NCBI GenBank assembly: GCA_958452935.1
Contig: CAUDVX010000024.1
Coordinates: 1 to 25,971 of the forward strand
Reading direction: 5' to 3'
DNA length: 25,971 nucleotides
From: an uncultured Collinsella sp.
GTDB lineage: Bacteria; Actinomycetota; Coriobacteriia; Coriobacteriales; Coriobacteriaceae
A program made the translations under genes and the position numbers. The notes beneath the pieces were generated by a model, which worked only from the letters and a program-made list of their open reading frames with translations, did no database searches and was not told the origin of the DNA. Shown here in pieces: positions 8,903 through 16,693 of this stretch. How positions within the stretch are numbered: position 1 is the stretch's first letter; every line of letters starts with the position of its first letter.

Positions 8903-9265
8903 ATGGCGAAATTCTTTAAGGACCCCGATGGCAAGCTTATCGCCGCCCTTGGCGACGACGTTGCGACCCCTGCCGGCTGCACGGAGCTGACCGCGAACAC
9001 CGAGGACGCGGCGCACGAAAAGCACGTGCCCGTCGTCGAGATCGAGCGCGACGGTCACGTGATCCGCGCACGCGTGGGCTCGGTCGAGCACCCCAGCCTG
9101 CCCGAGCACTATATTGAGTGGATTGCCCTTGAGGCCGAGGGCCGTCTGGAGGTCCATTACCTTGAACCCGGCATGAAGCCCGCGACGTTTTTTGCCGGTG
9201 GCTCCAAGACCGGTACCGTCTATGCCTATTGCAACCTGCACGGGCTGTGGTCCGCGACGTTCTAG
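8903..9265 (+). CDS. Superoxide reductase (desulfoferrodoxin/neelaredoxin family)
   Basis: This 120-residue cytoplasmic protein should reduce superoxide to hydrogen peroxide without making oxygen, a common defence in strict anaerobes. The iron-centre ligands are all present: His41 in EKHVP, His63 and His69 in VEHPSLPEHY, Cys110 and His113 in YCNLHG. Glu39-Lys40 matches the conserved EK pair at the active site. The roughly 35 residues before this domain sit where desulfoferrodoxins carry a four-cysteine desulforedoxin domain, but only one Cys (26) is present, so the second iron centre is missing. The ATG at 8903 follows AAGGAGAG at about 8890-8897. A longer frame starting at 8813 lacks a ribosome site. 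Confidence 0.9.
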   Translation: MAKFFKDPDGKLIAALGDDVATPAGCTELTANTEDAAHEKHVPVVEIERDGHVIRARVGSVEHPSLPEHYIEWIALEAEGRLEVHYLEPGMKPATFFAGGSKTGTVYAYCNLHGLWSATF

Positions 9266-9311
9266 GAGCGCGCCCCCGCTCGGGGTATCATAACTAGCAT
9301 ATGCACATGCG

Positions 9312-9343
9312 AGCGCCGACTGCATCATGCGGCCGGCGCTTTT
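9312..9343 (+). terminator. Probable intrinsic terminator after the superoxide reductase gene
   Basis: Arms AGCGCCG (9312-9318) and CGGCGCT (9334-9340) pair perfectly over 7 bp and are followed by TTT, giving a run of four T with the last arm base. The T-run is short, so efficiency is uncertain. Confidence 0.55.
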
Positions 9344-9382
9344 ACTACGACAACGATGGTTTACGACGGAAAGGGCTGAGCC

Positions 9383-11356
9383 ATGAAGCTCGCACTTGCA
9401 CAGATCGATATGCGCCTGGGTGATATTGAGGGCATTTGCGGTCGCATCGAGGACCAAGCCCGTTTGGCCCACGAGCGCGGGGCGCGCGTGCTGTGCGTCC
9501 CGGCTCCGCTCTTTATGGGTGCTCTGCCCGGCGGCCTGGTGGGTGCTGCCGACTTTGAGCACGACATGCTGACAGGCCTGACCGGTGTTGCCGAGCGTAT
9601 CCAAGAACTCGATATGATCTGCATCGTGCCCGCGGCGGTTTCGTTTGAGGGTCAGCCCCTGCTCGACTACATGATGCTCAAGGACGGCCATGTGGTGCCG
9701 GCCCGTTCGAGCATTGCCCTGCAGCGCGGTGGGAACGGCGATGCCCGTTGGGCGCCGCCGGTCTTCGACGTGGACGGCGTGCGTATCGCCGTGATCTTCG
9801 ACTTGGACCGCGAGCTCGAGATGCTGCCGACCGGCGTCGACCTTATCGCCTATTTTCAGTTCAACGCGTTTGATATGACCGACCGCGAGACGGCCGCCAT
9901 TGCCGCCGTTCGCAGCGGTGCCTACCGCAAGATTGCGTCCAAGCGCAGCGTATGGTTTGCCTGCATGGCGCCGGTCGGTGCCTATGACGAGTCGGTGTAT
10001 ACCGGCGGGTCGTTTGTACTCGACGACTGCGGCCGCGTGGTGGCCCAGGCCCCGTGCTTTGAGGAGAGTCTGCTGGTCCAGGAGATACAGCGCGGCGTGA
10101 TGCTCGACGCCTTGGAGGACCATGAGCTCCCCGAGTTTCGCTCCGAGGAGTGGCTGTGGCAGGCACTGGTGCTCGCCGTGCGCGACAATGCCCGCGCCCG
10201 CGGTGCGTCGCGTGCCGTGGTAGCGCTCGAGGGCGATTTGCCGTCGTCCCTACTCGCGGCACTTGCCGTCGATGCCCTGGGTCCGCGCAATGTGATCGGC
10301 CTGGTGCTGGGGCGCAATCGCATCTTTACGCCGGCCCAGGAAGAGACTGAGGCCGCCCGTTGCGCCGCCGTGCGCGCGCTTGCCGAGCGTCTGCACATTC
10401 GCACGGTTGAGCGCGATGCGCCGGATGCGGCGCGCGTACTCGACCGCGATGTGTCGGCGGGCGATGCCGAGCGCCTGCGTTCGCGTACGTTGGGCCTGAT
10501 GCTCGAGGACACGGCGCTCGAGCTGGGTGCGATGGCGTTGAGCCCGCTTTCCAAGACCGAGTACGCGCTTGCGGCGCCCGCACTGTCCGGCGGCTACCAG
10601 GGCGATTTTGCGCCCTTTGGCGATGTGTATCTGTCGACGCTTGAGTTTGTGGCGCGCGTGCGCAACCGCGCCTCTGCCGTGGTGCCGCAGGAACTCGTGA
10701 CGCTCAACGCAGTAGAGGATTGCATGGAGCGCGTGCTGGCAAGGGCACTTTCGACGCTCGACGGTCCGGTCGATATGCTCGATCGCGCGGCGCAGCTGCT
10801 TGGCGGGCTTGAGCCAGGCGAGGTCGACGGCGCGCTCGAGTCGCACGTAGATCGCAATCGTCCGTTCGACGACATTCCCATGGCGGCCGGCAAGCCCGAG
10901 GCCTGCTCGCTGTTGCTGATGCTCGTGCGTCAAGGTGAGGCCGCCCGCCGCATGCTGCCGACGGCGCCGATCGTCTCGGCCCGTTCGTTTGTCGAGCGCG
11001 CTTGGCCGTACATGCTTGCCTGGTCCGATCTGGGGCTCAACGGCAAGGAACGCATGACGGTCGAATCGCTTGCCCGCGATGAGGTCCGGCGATTTGACGA
11101 AAACGATAGCAGCGAGCGCATGCGTGGCGAGATGATGGGCATCTTGGGTGAGCTGCTGGGTATTTCGCCCGAGCAGATGGAAGAGCTACAGTCCGAGGAT
11201 GGCCAGCGTCGCCTGCATGAGGGCATGAAAAAGTTTGAGGGCGAGGTCCAGGACGCCATCGAAAAGATGATGGGCGGTCAGGGCGGGCCCCAGGGCACGC
11301 CGATGCCGCAGCCGCCGGTGGACCCGAGGCAGTTCCCATTCTTTAGCCAGAACTGA
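9383..11356 (+). CDS. NadE-like protein with degenerate amidase and synthetase motifs
   Basis: The 657-residue protein has the fold order of glutamine-dependent NAD+ synthetase: a carbon-nitrogen hydrolase domain (1 to about 240) then an NAD synthetase domain (about 255-435). Related segments include SKTEYAL (390-396) and GDFAPFGDVYLSTLEFVARVRN (407-428). The catalytic residues appear lost. The Glu of the usual FPEL segment is Ala41 in VPAPLF. The Lys segment reads RSSIALQR without Lys. The nucleophile Cys of ICED is replaced around 139-140 (VIFDLD). The ATP-binding PP-loop SGGxDS reads E283-G-D-L-P-S288. A further 220 residues (about 436-657) form a C-terminal extension with an acidic helix and a Pro/Gln-rich, Gly-rich tail. 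A true NAD synthetase is therefore unlikely; a regulatory or scaffold role is inferred. The ATG at 9383 follows GGAAAGG. Confidence 0.75.
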   Translation: MKLALAQIDMRLGDIEGICGRIEDQARLAHERGARVLCVPAPLFMGALPGGLVGAADFEHDMLTGLTGVAERIQELDMICIVPAAVSFEGQPLLDYMMLKDGHVVPARSSIALQRGGNGDARWAPPVFDVDGVRIAVIFDLDRELEMLPTGVDLIAYFQFNAFDMTDRETAAIAAVRSGAYRKIASKRSVWFACMAPVGAYDESVYTGGSFVLDDCGRVVAQAPCFEESLLVQEIQRGVMLDALEDHELPEFRSEEWLWQALVLAVRDNARARGASRAVVALEGDLPSSLLAALAVDALGPRNVIGLVLGRNRIFTPAQEETEAARCAAVRALAERLHIRTVERDAPDAARVLDRDVSAGDAERLRSRTLGLMLEDTALELGAMALSPLSKTEYALAAPALSGGYQGDFAPFGDVYLSTLEFVARVRNRASAVVPQELVTLNAVEDCMERVLARALSTLDGPVDMLDRAAQLLGGLEPGEVDGALESHVDRNRPFDDIPMAAGKPEACSLLLMLVRQGEAARRMLPTAPIVSARSFVERAWPYMLAWSDLGLNGKERMTVESLARDEVRRFDENDSSERMRGEMMGILGELLGISPEQMEELQSEDGQRRLHEGMKKFEGEVQDAIEKMMGGQGGPQGTPMPQPPVDPRQFPFFSQN

Positions 11357-11418
11357 ACTGGGGATGGGATTCGCTTTCAACCCCCCCCATACTTCAACTA
11401 AGCATCTTGGCCCCGTTG

Positions 11419-11427
11419 TGTTATTCT
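11419..11427 (+). promoter_or_regulatory. Extended -10 promoter of the ruvCAB operon
   Basis: TG-T-TATTCT is an extended -10 element about 70 bases before the ruvC start. No good -35 is present, which extended -10 promoters can tolerate. A LexA box begins two bases downstream, supporting this as the operon promoter. Confidence 0.5.
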
Positions 11428-11428
11428 A

Positions 11429-11440
11429 GAACAGACGTTC
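11429..11440. promoter_or_regulatory. LexA (SOS) box upstream of ruvCAB
   Basis: GAAC-AGAC-GTTC matches the Gram-positive and actinobacterial LexA consensus GAAC-RNRY-GTTC at every position. It lies immediately downstream of the predicted -10, where bound LexA would block transcription. DNA-damage induction of ruv genes is known in other bacteria. Confidence 0.75.
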
Positions 11441-11496
11441 GTGAATAGTGCGCGGGGCCTTGTCTTGCGCCGTACTTGTGGCGAGGGGAGGTTGGC

Positions 11497-12018
11497 TTGG
11501 TCATTTTGGGTATCGACCCCGGTTTGGCCCATACGGGCTGGGGGATTATCGAGGAGCGGCGCGGCGAGGTTCGCTGCCGTGCCTACGGTTGTATCGAGAC
11601 CAGCGCGGGCAGTCCGCTCGCGGTGCGCCTGTCGCATATCGCCCGCGATCTCAAGGGTGTCGTGGAGCGTTATCGACCCGATACCGCTGCTATCGAGAGC
11701 ATTTACTTTGGCGCCAACGTTCGCTCGGCCATCCCTACGGCGCATGCCCGCGGTGCCGCACTCGTGGCGCTTTCGGAATGCGCGCTCGAGATTGGCGAGT
11801 ACACGCCTATGCAGATTAAGCAGGCTGTTGTGGGCACCGGTGCCGCGGACAAACGGCAGGTCGCGTATATGGTTCGTACGCTTACACAGCTCGATCACGA
11901 CCCGCATCCCGACCATGCCGCCGATGCCTTGGCCTGCGCCATCTGCCACGTTAACCTCAGCCGCACCCGGGCGCTTACCGGCGGCGAGTTCTATCAACAG
12001 AGAGGAACCGGATACTGA
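11497..12018 (+). CDS. ruvC: Holliday junction resolvase RuvC
   Basis: RuvC is the endonuclease that cuts Holliday junctions moved by RuvAB. The 173-residue protein shows the RNase H-like fold motifs: Asp7 in LGIDPG, Glu67 in AIESIYFG, and His140 with Asp143 in DHAADALA. The His at the third site matches Thermus RuvC rather than E. coli, which has Asp there. The start is taken as TTG at 11497, giving MVILGIDPG, because AGGGGAGG (about 11484-11491) sits just before it and family members start this close to the first Asp. An upstream TTG at 11476 in the same frame lacks such a site. The stop overlaps the ruvA ATG by one base. Confidence 0.95.
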   Translation: MVILGIDPGLAHTGWGIIEERRGEVRCRAYGCIETSAGSPLAVRLSHIARDLKGVVERYRPDTAAIESIYFGANVRSAIPTAHARGAALVALSECALEIGEYTPMQIKQAVVGTGAADKRQVAYMVRTLTQLDHDPHPDHAADALACAICHVNLSRTRALTGGEFYQQRGTGY

Positions 12019-12638
12019 TGATCTCCCAGCTCCATGGAACGCTTGTCGAGGCCACGATGAGCTCGGCCGTCGTCGATGTATCGGGCGTGGGCTTTGAGCT
12101 CGGCATCTCGGGCAGCACTGCCGCCACGCTGCCTACGCCCGGCGGCGAGGTGCGCCTTTATACCCGTATGCAGGTGCGCGAGGACGCCATGACGCTCTTT
12201 GGTTTTGCCTCCAAGGACGAGCGCACGATGTTCGATCGGCTCGTGTCCGTCTCGGGTGTCGGTCCGCGCCTGGCACTTGCCGTGCTTTCCACCTATACCG
12301 TGGGACAGCTGTATTCCCTGGTGATGGCCGAGGATGACAAAGGCATGGCCAAGGTGCCGGGTGTGGGCAAAAAGACCGCCCAGCGCCTGATCCTGGAACT
12401 CAAGAGCACCTTTGCCAAGGATAAGGGCTTTGTGCCGGTCGACGTGATTCCCGGACAGGTTGCGATGCCCGTGCCCGCTGCCGCTCCCTCGGCGATCGAT
12501 GATGCCCGTGCGGCACTCCTTTCCATGGGCTTTAGCCCGCAGGAGACCGATGTTGCCCTGAGCGGGTATGATGGGCAGAATATGCGTGTCGAGGATCTGC
12601 TCGGCGCGGCGCTTAAGCGACTCGGAATGGATGCGTGA
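12018..12638 (+). CDS. ruvA: Holliday junction branch migration protein RuvA
   Basis: RuvA binds the four-way junction and loads the RuvB motor. The 206-residue protein has an N-terminal OB-fold (MISQLHGTLVEATMSSAVVDVSGVGFEL is the typical opening), two helix-hairpin-helix motifs (SVSGVGPRLAL and KVPGVGKKTAQRL), and a C-terminal three-helix domain that contacts RuvB (about 155-206). Length and order are normal. It overlaps ruvC by one base at its start, and its TGA stop overlaps the ruvB ATG, so translation is probably coupled. Confidence 0.97.
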   Translation: MISQLHGTLVEATMSSAVVDVSGVGFELGISGSTAATLPTPGGEVRLYTRMQVREDAMTLFGFASKDERTMFDRLVSVSGVGPRLALAVLSTYTVGQLYSLVMAEDDKGMAKVPGVGKKTAQRLILELKSTFAKDKGFVPVDVIPGQVAMPVPAAAPSAIDDARAALLSMGFSPQETDVALSGYDGQNMRVEDLLGAALKRLGMDA

Positions 12639-13705
12639 TGTGGGAAGCCGATGACTCTCGGGACCTGTGGGCGACGCCCGGCAACTCGCCGGCGGCATCC
12701 ATGGCGCATGGCGAGCGTATGGTGGGTTCGGAGCTGACGCCCGAGGACCTCGATGTCGACCGTACCCTGCGCCCTCAGCGCCTGGATGACTACTGCGGCC
12801 AGGAGCACATCAAACAGAGCCTTCGCGTGCTGATCGAGGCGGCGCAGAGCCGCGGCGAGACGCTCGACCACGTGATCTTCTCGGGCCCTCCGGGCCTGGG
12901 CAAGACCACGCTGGCTACCGTTATCGCCAACGAGCTGGGCGCTCAGATCAAGACTACGAGTGGTCCGGCCATCGCGCGTACCGGTGACCTGGCGGCAATC
13001 CTCACTAATCTTCAGCCGGGTGACGTGCTGTTTATTGACGAGATCCATCGTCTGAACCGTTCGGTCGAGGAAGTCCTGTATCCCGCCATGGAGGACTTTG
13101 CGCTCGATATCGTGATCGGTAAAGGCCCGGCCGCACGTTCGATTCGCCTGGATATCCCCAAGTTTACGCTGGTGGCGGCAACGACCCGCTCGGGTATGCT
13201 GACCGGCCCGCTACGCGACCGCTTTGGCATCTCGTATCGCTTGGATTACTACACCGTCGAGGAGCTCGCCCAGATCGTGACGCGCTCGGCAACCATCCTG
13301 GGCGTGACGATTGACCATCCGAGCGCGCTCGAGATCGGCTCGCGCTCGCGTGGTACGCCGCGCTTGGCCAACCGTCTGCTCAAACGCGTGCGCGACTATG
13401 CGCAGGTGCGCGGCAACGGCCCTATTGAGCTCGATATTTGCCGTCAGGCACTCGAGTTCTTCGAGATTGACGAGCTCGGCCTGGACTGGATGGACATTCG
13501 CATCTTGGAGACGCTTGCCAAGACGTTCTCCGGCCGTGCCGTGGGCCTGACGACCCTTGCCAGCGCGGTGGGCGAGGACCCGGGTACGCTCGAGGATGTC
13601 TACGAACCCTATCTGCTGCAGTGTGGGTTGATGATTCGCACGCCTCAGGGCCGTCAGGCAACGCTTCGCACCTTTGAGCACCTGGGGATTGAACCTACCG
13701 TTTAG
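12638..13705 (+). CDS. ruvB: Holliday junction branch migration ATPase RuvB
   Basis: RuvB is the hexameric AAA+ motor of the RuvAB branch migration complex. The 355-residue protein has Walker A GPPGLGKTT (Lys near 89), Walker B FIDEIHRLNR, sensor 1 AATTRSGML and a C-terminal winged helix. The opening segment before LRPQRLDDYCGQEHIK is about 20 residues longer than in E. coli, which is common in actinobacteria. The ATG at 12638 shares its A with the ruvA stop; a GTG one codon upstream is a less likely start. No clear terminator follows the stop. Confidence 0.97.
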   Translation: MWEADDSRDLWATPGNSPAASMAHGERMVGSELTPEDLDVDRTLRPQRLDDYCGQEHIKQSLRVLIEAAQSRGETLDHVIFSGPPGLGKTTLATVIANELGAQIKTTSGPAIARTGDLAAILTNLQPGDVLFIDEIHRLNRSVEEVLYPAMEDFALDIVIGKGPAARSIRLDIPKFTLVAATTRSGMLTGPLRDRFGISYRLDYYTVEELAQIVTRSATILGVTIDHPSALEIGSRSRGTPRLANRLLKRVRDYAQVRGNGPIELDICRQALEFFEIDELGLDWMDIRILETLAKTFSGRAVGLTTLASAVGEDPGTLEDVYEPYLLQCGLMIRTPQGRQATLRTFEHLGIEPTV

Positions 13706-13781
13706 GGCGCTTTGTTTTGGCGGGCTGTTGGGCTATCGCTGGGCATCGGGTAAACATATCGCCGTTCATCGGTTATGGGCG

Positions 13782-13809
13782 TTTTACTATTGCGCGCCCG
13801 TGCTATGCT
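13782..13809 (+). promoter_or_regulatory. Predicted promoter of fhs
   Basis: TTTTAC (13782-13787), a 16-base spacer and TATGCT (13804-13809), with TG one base before the -10 making it an extended -10. It ends 40 bases before the fhs start codon. The 75-base in-frame extension of fhs would run through it, which supports the downstream start. Confidence 0.55.
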
Positions 13810-13849
13810 GAATTGGTCTTTTTCTCATCCGGTAACGAAAGGACCGCCC

Positions 13850-15517
13850 ATGCCTACTGACATCGAAATCGCACGTTCTGTTACGCCGCTGCCTATTACC
13901 GAGGTGGCCAAGAACGCCGGCGTCGACGTTAAGCATCTGATTCCGTACGGCTTTGACAAGGCAAAGGTCGACTATTCGCTGCTCAACGAGCCGACCGATC
14001 ACCAGGCCAAGCTTGTCCTCGTGACCGCTATCAATCCCACGCCCGCGGGCGAGGGCAAGACCACCACGACCATCGGTCTGGCCGACGGCCTGCGTCGTCG
14101 CGGCGTCAAGAGCGCCGTGGCCCTGCGCGAGCCTTCGCTCGGCCCCGTCTTTGGCGTGAAGGGCGGTGCCGCTGGCGGCGGTTGGGCCCAGGTCATCCCC
14201 ATGGAGGACATCAACCTGCACTTTACCGGCGACTTCCATGCCATCGGTGCCGCCAACAACCTGCTGGCAGCCATGCTCGACAACCATATTCAGCAGGGCA
14301 ACCAGCTCGGCATCGACGTTAAGCGCATCACCTGGAAGCGCGTTGTCGACATGAACGACCGTCAGCTGCGCCATGTTATTGACGGCATTGGCGGCAAGGC
14401 CCAGGGCGTGCCGCGCGAGGACGGCTTCGACATCACCGTCGCCTCCGAGGTCATGGCGATCCTGTGCCTGTCCACGAGCATTAACGATCTCAAGGAGCGC
14501 CTGGGCGAGATCGTCGTCGGCTACAGCTTTGCCGGCGAGCCCGTTCGCGCCCGTGACCTTAAGGCCCAGGGTGCCATGGCGGCCCTGCTTAAGGATGCGC
14601 TCAAGCCCAACCTGGTGCAGACGCTCGAGGGTACGCCCGCGTTTGTCCACGGCGGTCCCTTCGCCAATATCGCCCACGGCTGCAACTCCATCATGGCCAC
14701 CCGCATGGCCATGCGCTTTGGCGACGTCGCGATTACTGAGGCCGGTTTCGGCGCCGACCTGGGTGCCGAGAAGTTCCTCGACATCAAGTGCCGCATGACG
14801 GGCGTTCGTCCCAACGCCGTCGTGGTCGTCGCGACCGCTCGCGCCCTTAAGTACAACGGCGGCGTTGCCAAGGCCGATCTTAATGACGAGAACCTTGAGG
14901 CCCTCAAGGCTGGCATGCCCAACCTGCTGCGTCACGTCGACAACATCCAGAATGTCTACGGTCTGCCCTGCGTGGTCGCCATCAACCGCTTCCCGACGGA
15001 CACCGAGGCCGAGCTCGCCCTCATCGAGTCCGAGTGCCAGAAGCTGGGTGTCAATGTGAAGCTGTCCGAGGTCTGGGCCAGGGGTGGCGAGGGCGCACTC
15101 GACCTGGCCGATGAGGTCATGCGCCTGATCGAGCAGCCGAGCGAGCTCAGGTTTGCCTACGAGGACGGTGCCGATGTGGCCGACGCCCTCGAGGCCGTTG
15201 CCACCAAGATCTACCGCGCCGACGGCGTCGACTTTACGCCGGCTGCCAAGCGCCAGCTCGCCGAGCTGCGCGAGAACGGCTTTGGTAACCTGCCGGTGTG
15301 CGTGGCCAAGACGCAGTACAGCTTTAGCGACAACGCCAAGGCCCTGGGCGCTCCCGTGGGCTTCCGCATCACCGTGCGCGAGCTCAAGGTTTCCGCCGGT
15401 GCCCACTTTGTGGTCGCGCTGACCGGCAGCGTCCTGACCATGCCGGGCCTGCCCAAGGTTCCCGCGGCCGAGAATATCGACGTCGACAACGACGGCAACA
15501 TCACCGGCCTGTTCTAA
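13850..15517 (+). CDS. fhs: Formate--tetrahydrofolate ligase
   Basis: This enzyme makes 10-formyltetrahydrofolate from formate, tetrahydrofolate and ATP, feeding one-carbon units into purine and other synthesis. In anaerobes it also belongs to the methyl branch of the Wood-Ljungdahl route, but no other genes of that route are visible. The 555-residue length is normal. The ATP-binding loop is PTPAGEGKTTTTIGL with Lys70; other family blocks are REPSLGPVFGVKGGAAGGG, FTGDFHAI, and LPKVPAAENIDVD at the C-terminus. The ATG at 13850 is preceded by AAAGGA (13838-13843) and begins MPTDIEIARS. It has its own promoter and a strong terminator, so it is probably monocistronic. Confidence 0.97.
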   Translation: MPTDIEIARSVTPLPITEVAKNAGVDVKHLIPYGFDKAKVDYSLLNEPTDHQAKLVLVTAINPTPAGEGKTTTTIGLADGLRRRGVKSAVALREPSLGPVFGVKGGAAGGGWAQVIPMEDINLHFTGDFHAIGAANNLLAAMLDNHIQQGNQLGIDVKRITWKRVVDMNDRQLRHVIDGIGGKAQGVPREDGFDITVASEVMAILCLSTSINDLKERLGEIVVGYSFAGEPVRARDLKAQGAMAALLKDALKPNLVQTLEGTPAFVHGGPFANIAHGCNSIMATRMAMRFGDVAITEAGFGADLGAEKFLDIKCRMTGVRPNAVVVVATARALKYNGGVAKADLNDENLEALKAGMPNLLRHVDNIQNVYGLPCVVAINRFPTDTEAELALIESECQKLGVNVKLSEVWARGGEGALDLADEVMRLIEQPSELRFAYEDGADVADALEAVATKIYRADGVDFTPAAKRQLAELRENGFGNLPVCVAKTQYSFSDNAKALGAPVGFRITVRELKVSAGAHFVVALTGSVLTMPGLPKVPAAENIDVDNDGNITGLF

Positions 15518-15542
15518 GCCTGCTGTCCATAGCCGCTTGCCC

Positions 15543-15579
15543 GCCCCGCCGCGCCTACCAAGGCTCGGCGGGGCTTTTT
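15543..15579 (+). terminator. Strong intrinsic terminator of fhs
   Basis: Arms GCCCCGCCG (15543-15551) and CGGCGGGGC (15566-15574) are perfectly complementary over 9 bp and are followed directly by TTTTT (15575-15579). Confidence 0.93.
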
Positions 15580-15697
15580 GATTCTTAGGCACGCGCATGT
15601 CTTGTAGATACCGACGGGCTTTGCCCATCATAGGCTTTTGCGCGGGTAGAATGCATGGATGACTTGATGCTTACAAGCGACGGAAAGGAAACGTTGC

Positions 15698-16681
15698 ATG
15701 GACCAGGATAAGACGACCGTGATGGGCGGATATGATCCCGCACACGCTGGCGGTAACGCCGATGCGACCCGCATCGTGCCGAATCCCGGCAATGCCGCTC
15801 CCGATGCAATCCAGCCCACTGCCGAACCTACGCGCGTCATGGCCTATGACGATACACCACGGGATCCGTTTGATTATGCACCGCAGGACCCGTATGACAA
15901 TGCGGCGCCGGACCCGTATGGCAATGCGGCGACAGATGCTTATAACAACCTGCCGCATAATCCCATTCCGCGGCCTCAGCAGACGACGTATATGCCGCGT
16001 ACGGCGCAGGTCCAGTCTCGTTATGAGTCGCGCGATCCGCATGCGTGCCAGCCGTATCGCGAGTATCCCAAATCGATTCCGCAGTATGGTGAGGACGAGG
16101 AGAAGGCACCGTCGCGTTCGTCGAGCGTGATCAAGAAAATCCTGATTGTGCTGGCGATCTTCTTTGCCTTGTCGATCGTGTTCGCCATCGTGTCGGGCAT
16201 GCTCAACAAGCGGGGCGCCACGACCGATGCCACGACCGAGCAGGCCGAGACCACCCAGTCTGCTGCCGTCGACCTGAGCGATATCCCGGGACAGTACTGG
16301 TCCAACGCCAAGAAGCTCCTCAAGTCGCGCGGAGCCGACCTTTCGAACGCCGTGATTCTGACCGACGATGGCTCAACGCCCGTCATCGATTCCAACTGGG
16401 TTGTTACGAATGCCTACTATAACGACAACGGCAGCCTGGAGATTCAGCTCACGCACAAGAACAGCTATGGCAACTCGTCCGGCGGCCAAAGCGGTACCGA
16501 CAGCTCGAGCTCCAATACGCTGGAGGACTTGAGCAACAAGGCGCAGGAGTTGGGAGATAAGGCGCAAGAGCTGGGCGATACGGCACAAAACCTGGGTGAT
16601 ACTGCTCAGAATCTGGGCGATATGGCTACCAATGCCTGGGACGCTCTGCAAAACGGCATTTCGGGCGCACAGGGTAACTAG
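15698..16681 (+). CDS. Single-pass membrane protein with seven-residue repeats, function unknown
   Basis: I do not recognise a named family for this 327-residue protein. Residues 1 to about 140 are polar and rich in Pro, Asp, Tyr and Asn, with repeated DPY/DAY-type units. One membrane segment lies at about 148-170 (KKILIVLAIFFALSIVFAIV), preceded by basic residues and followed by a Thr/Ala-rich linker. Residues about 191-257 form a small globular domain (DIPGQYWSNAKKLLKSRGAD...) whose pattern faintly recalls PASTA domains. The C-terminus has four to five seven-residue units of the form KAQELGD/TAQNLGD from about residue 281, likely a helix. The most likely topology puts the N-terminal region inside the cell and the repeat tail outside. 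The ATG follows a GAAAGGA ribosome site. Confidence 0.8.
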   Translation: MDQDKTTVMGGYDPAHAGGNADATRIVPNPGNAAPDAIQPTAEPTRVMAYDDTPRDPFDYAPQDPYDNAAPDPYGNAATDAYNNLPHNPIPRPQQTTYMPRTAQVQSRYESRDPHACQPYREYPKSIPQYGEDEEKAPSRSSSVIKKILIVLAIFFALSIVFAIVSGMLNKRGATTDATTEQAETTQSAAVDLSDIPGQYWSNAKKLLKSRGADLSNAVILTDDGSTPVIDSNWVVTNAYYNDNGSLEIQLTHKNSYGNSSGGQSGTDSSSSNTLEDLSNKAQELGDKAQELGDTAQNLGDTAQNLGDMATNAWDALQNGISGAQGN

Positions 16682-16693
16682 CTGTTAAGCGGG

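Noticed and set aside
13706..13849. Tetrahydrofolate or other riboswitch before fhs
   Set aside because: No recognisable riboswitch core; the predicted promoter leaves only about 35 bases of leader.
13775..13849. 25-residue N-terminal extension of formate--tetrahydrofolate ligase
   Set aside because: It runs through the predicted promoter and lacks a ribosome site; the ATG at 13850 has one and gives the usual length.
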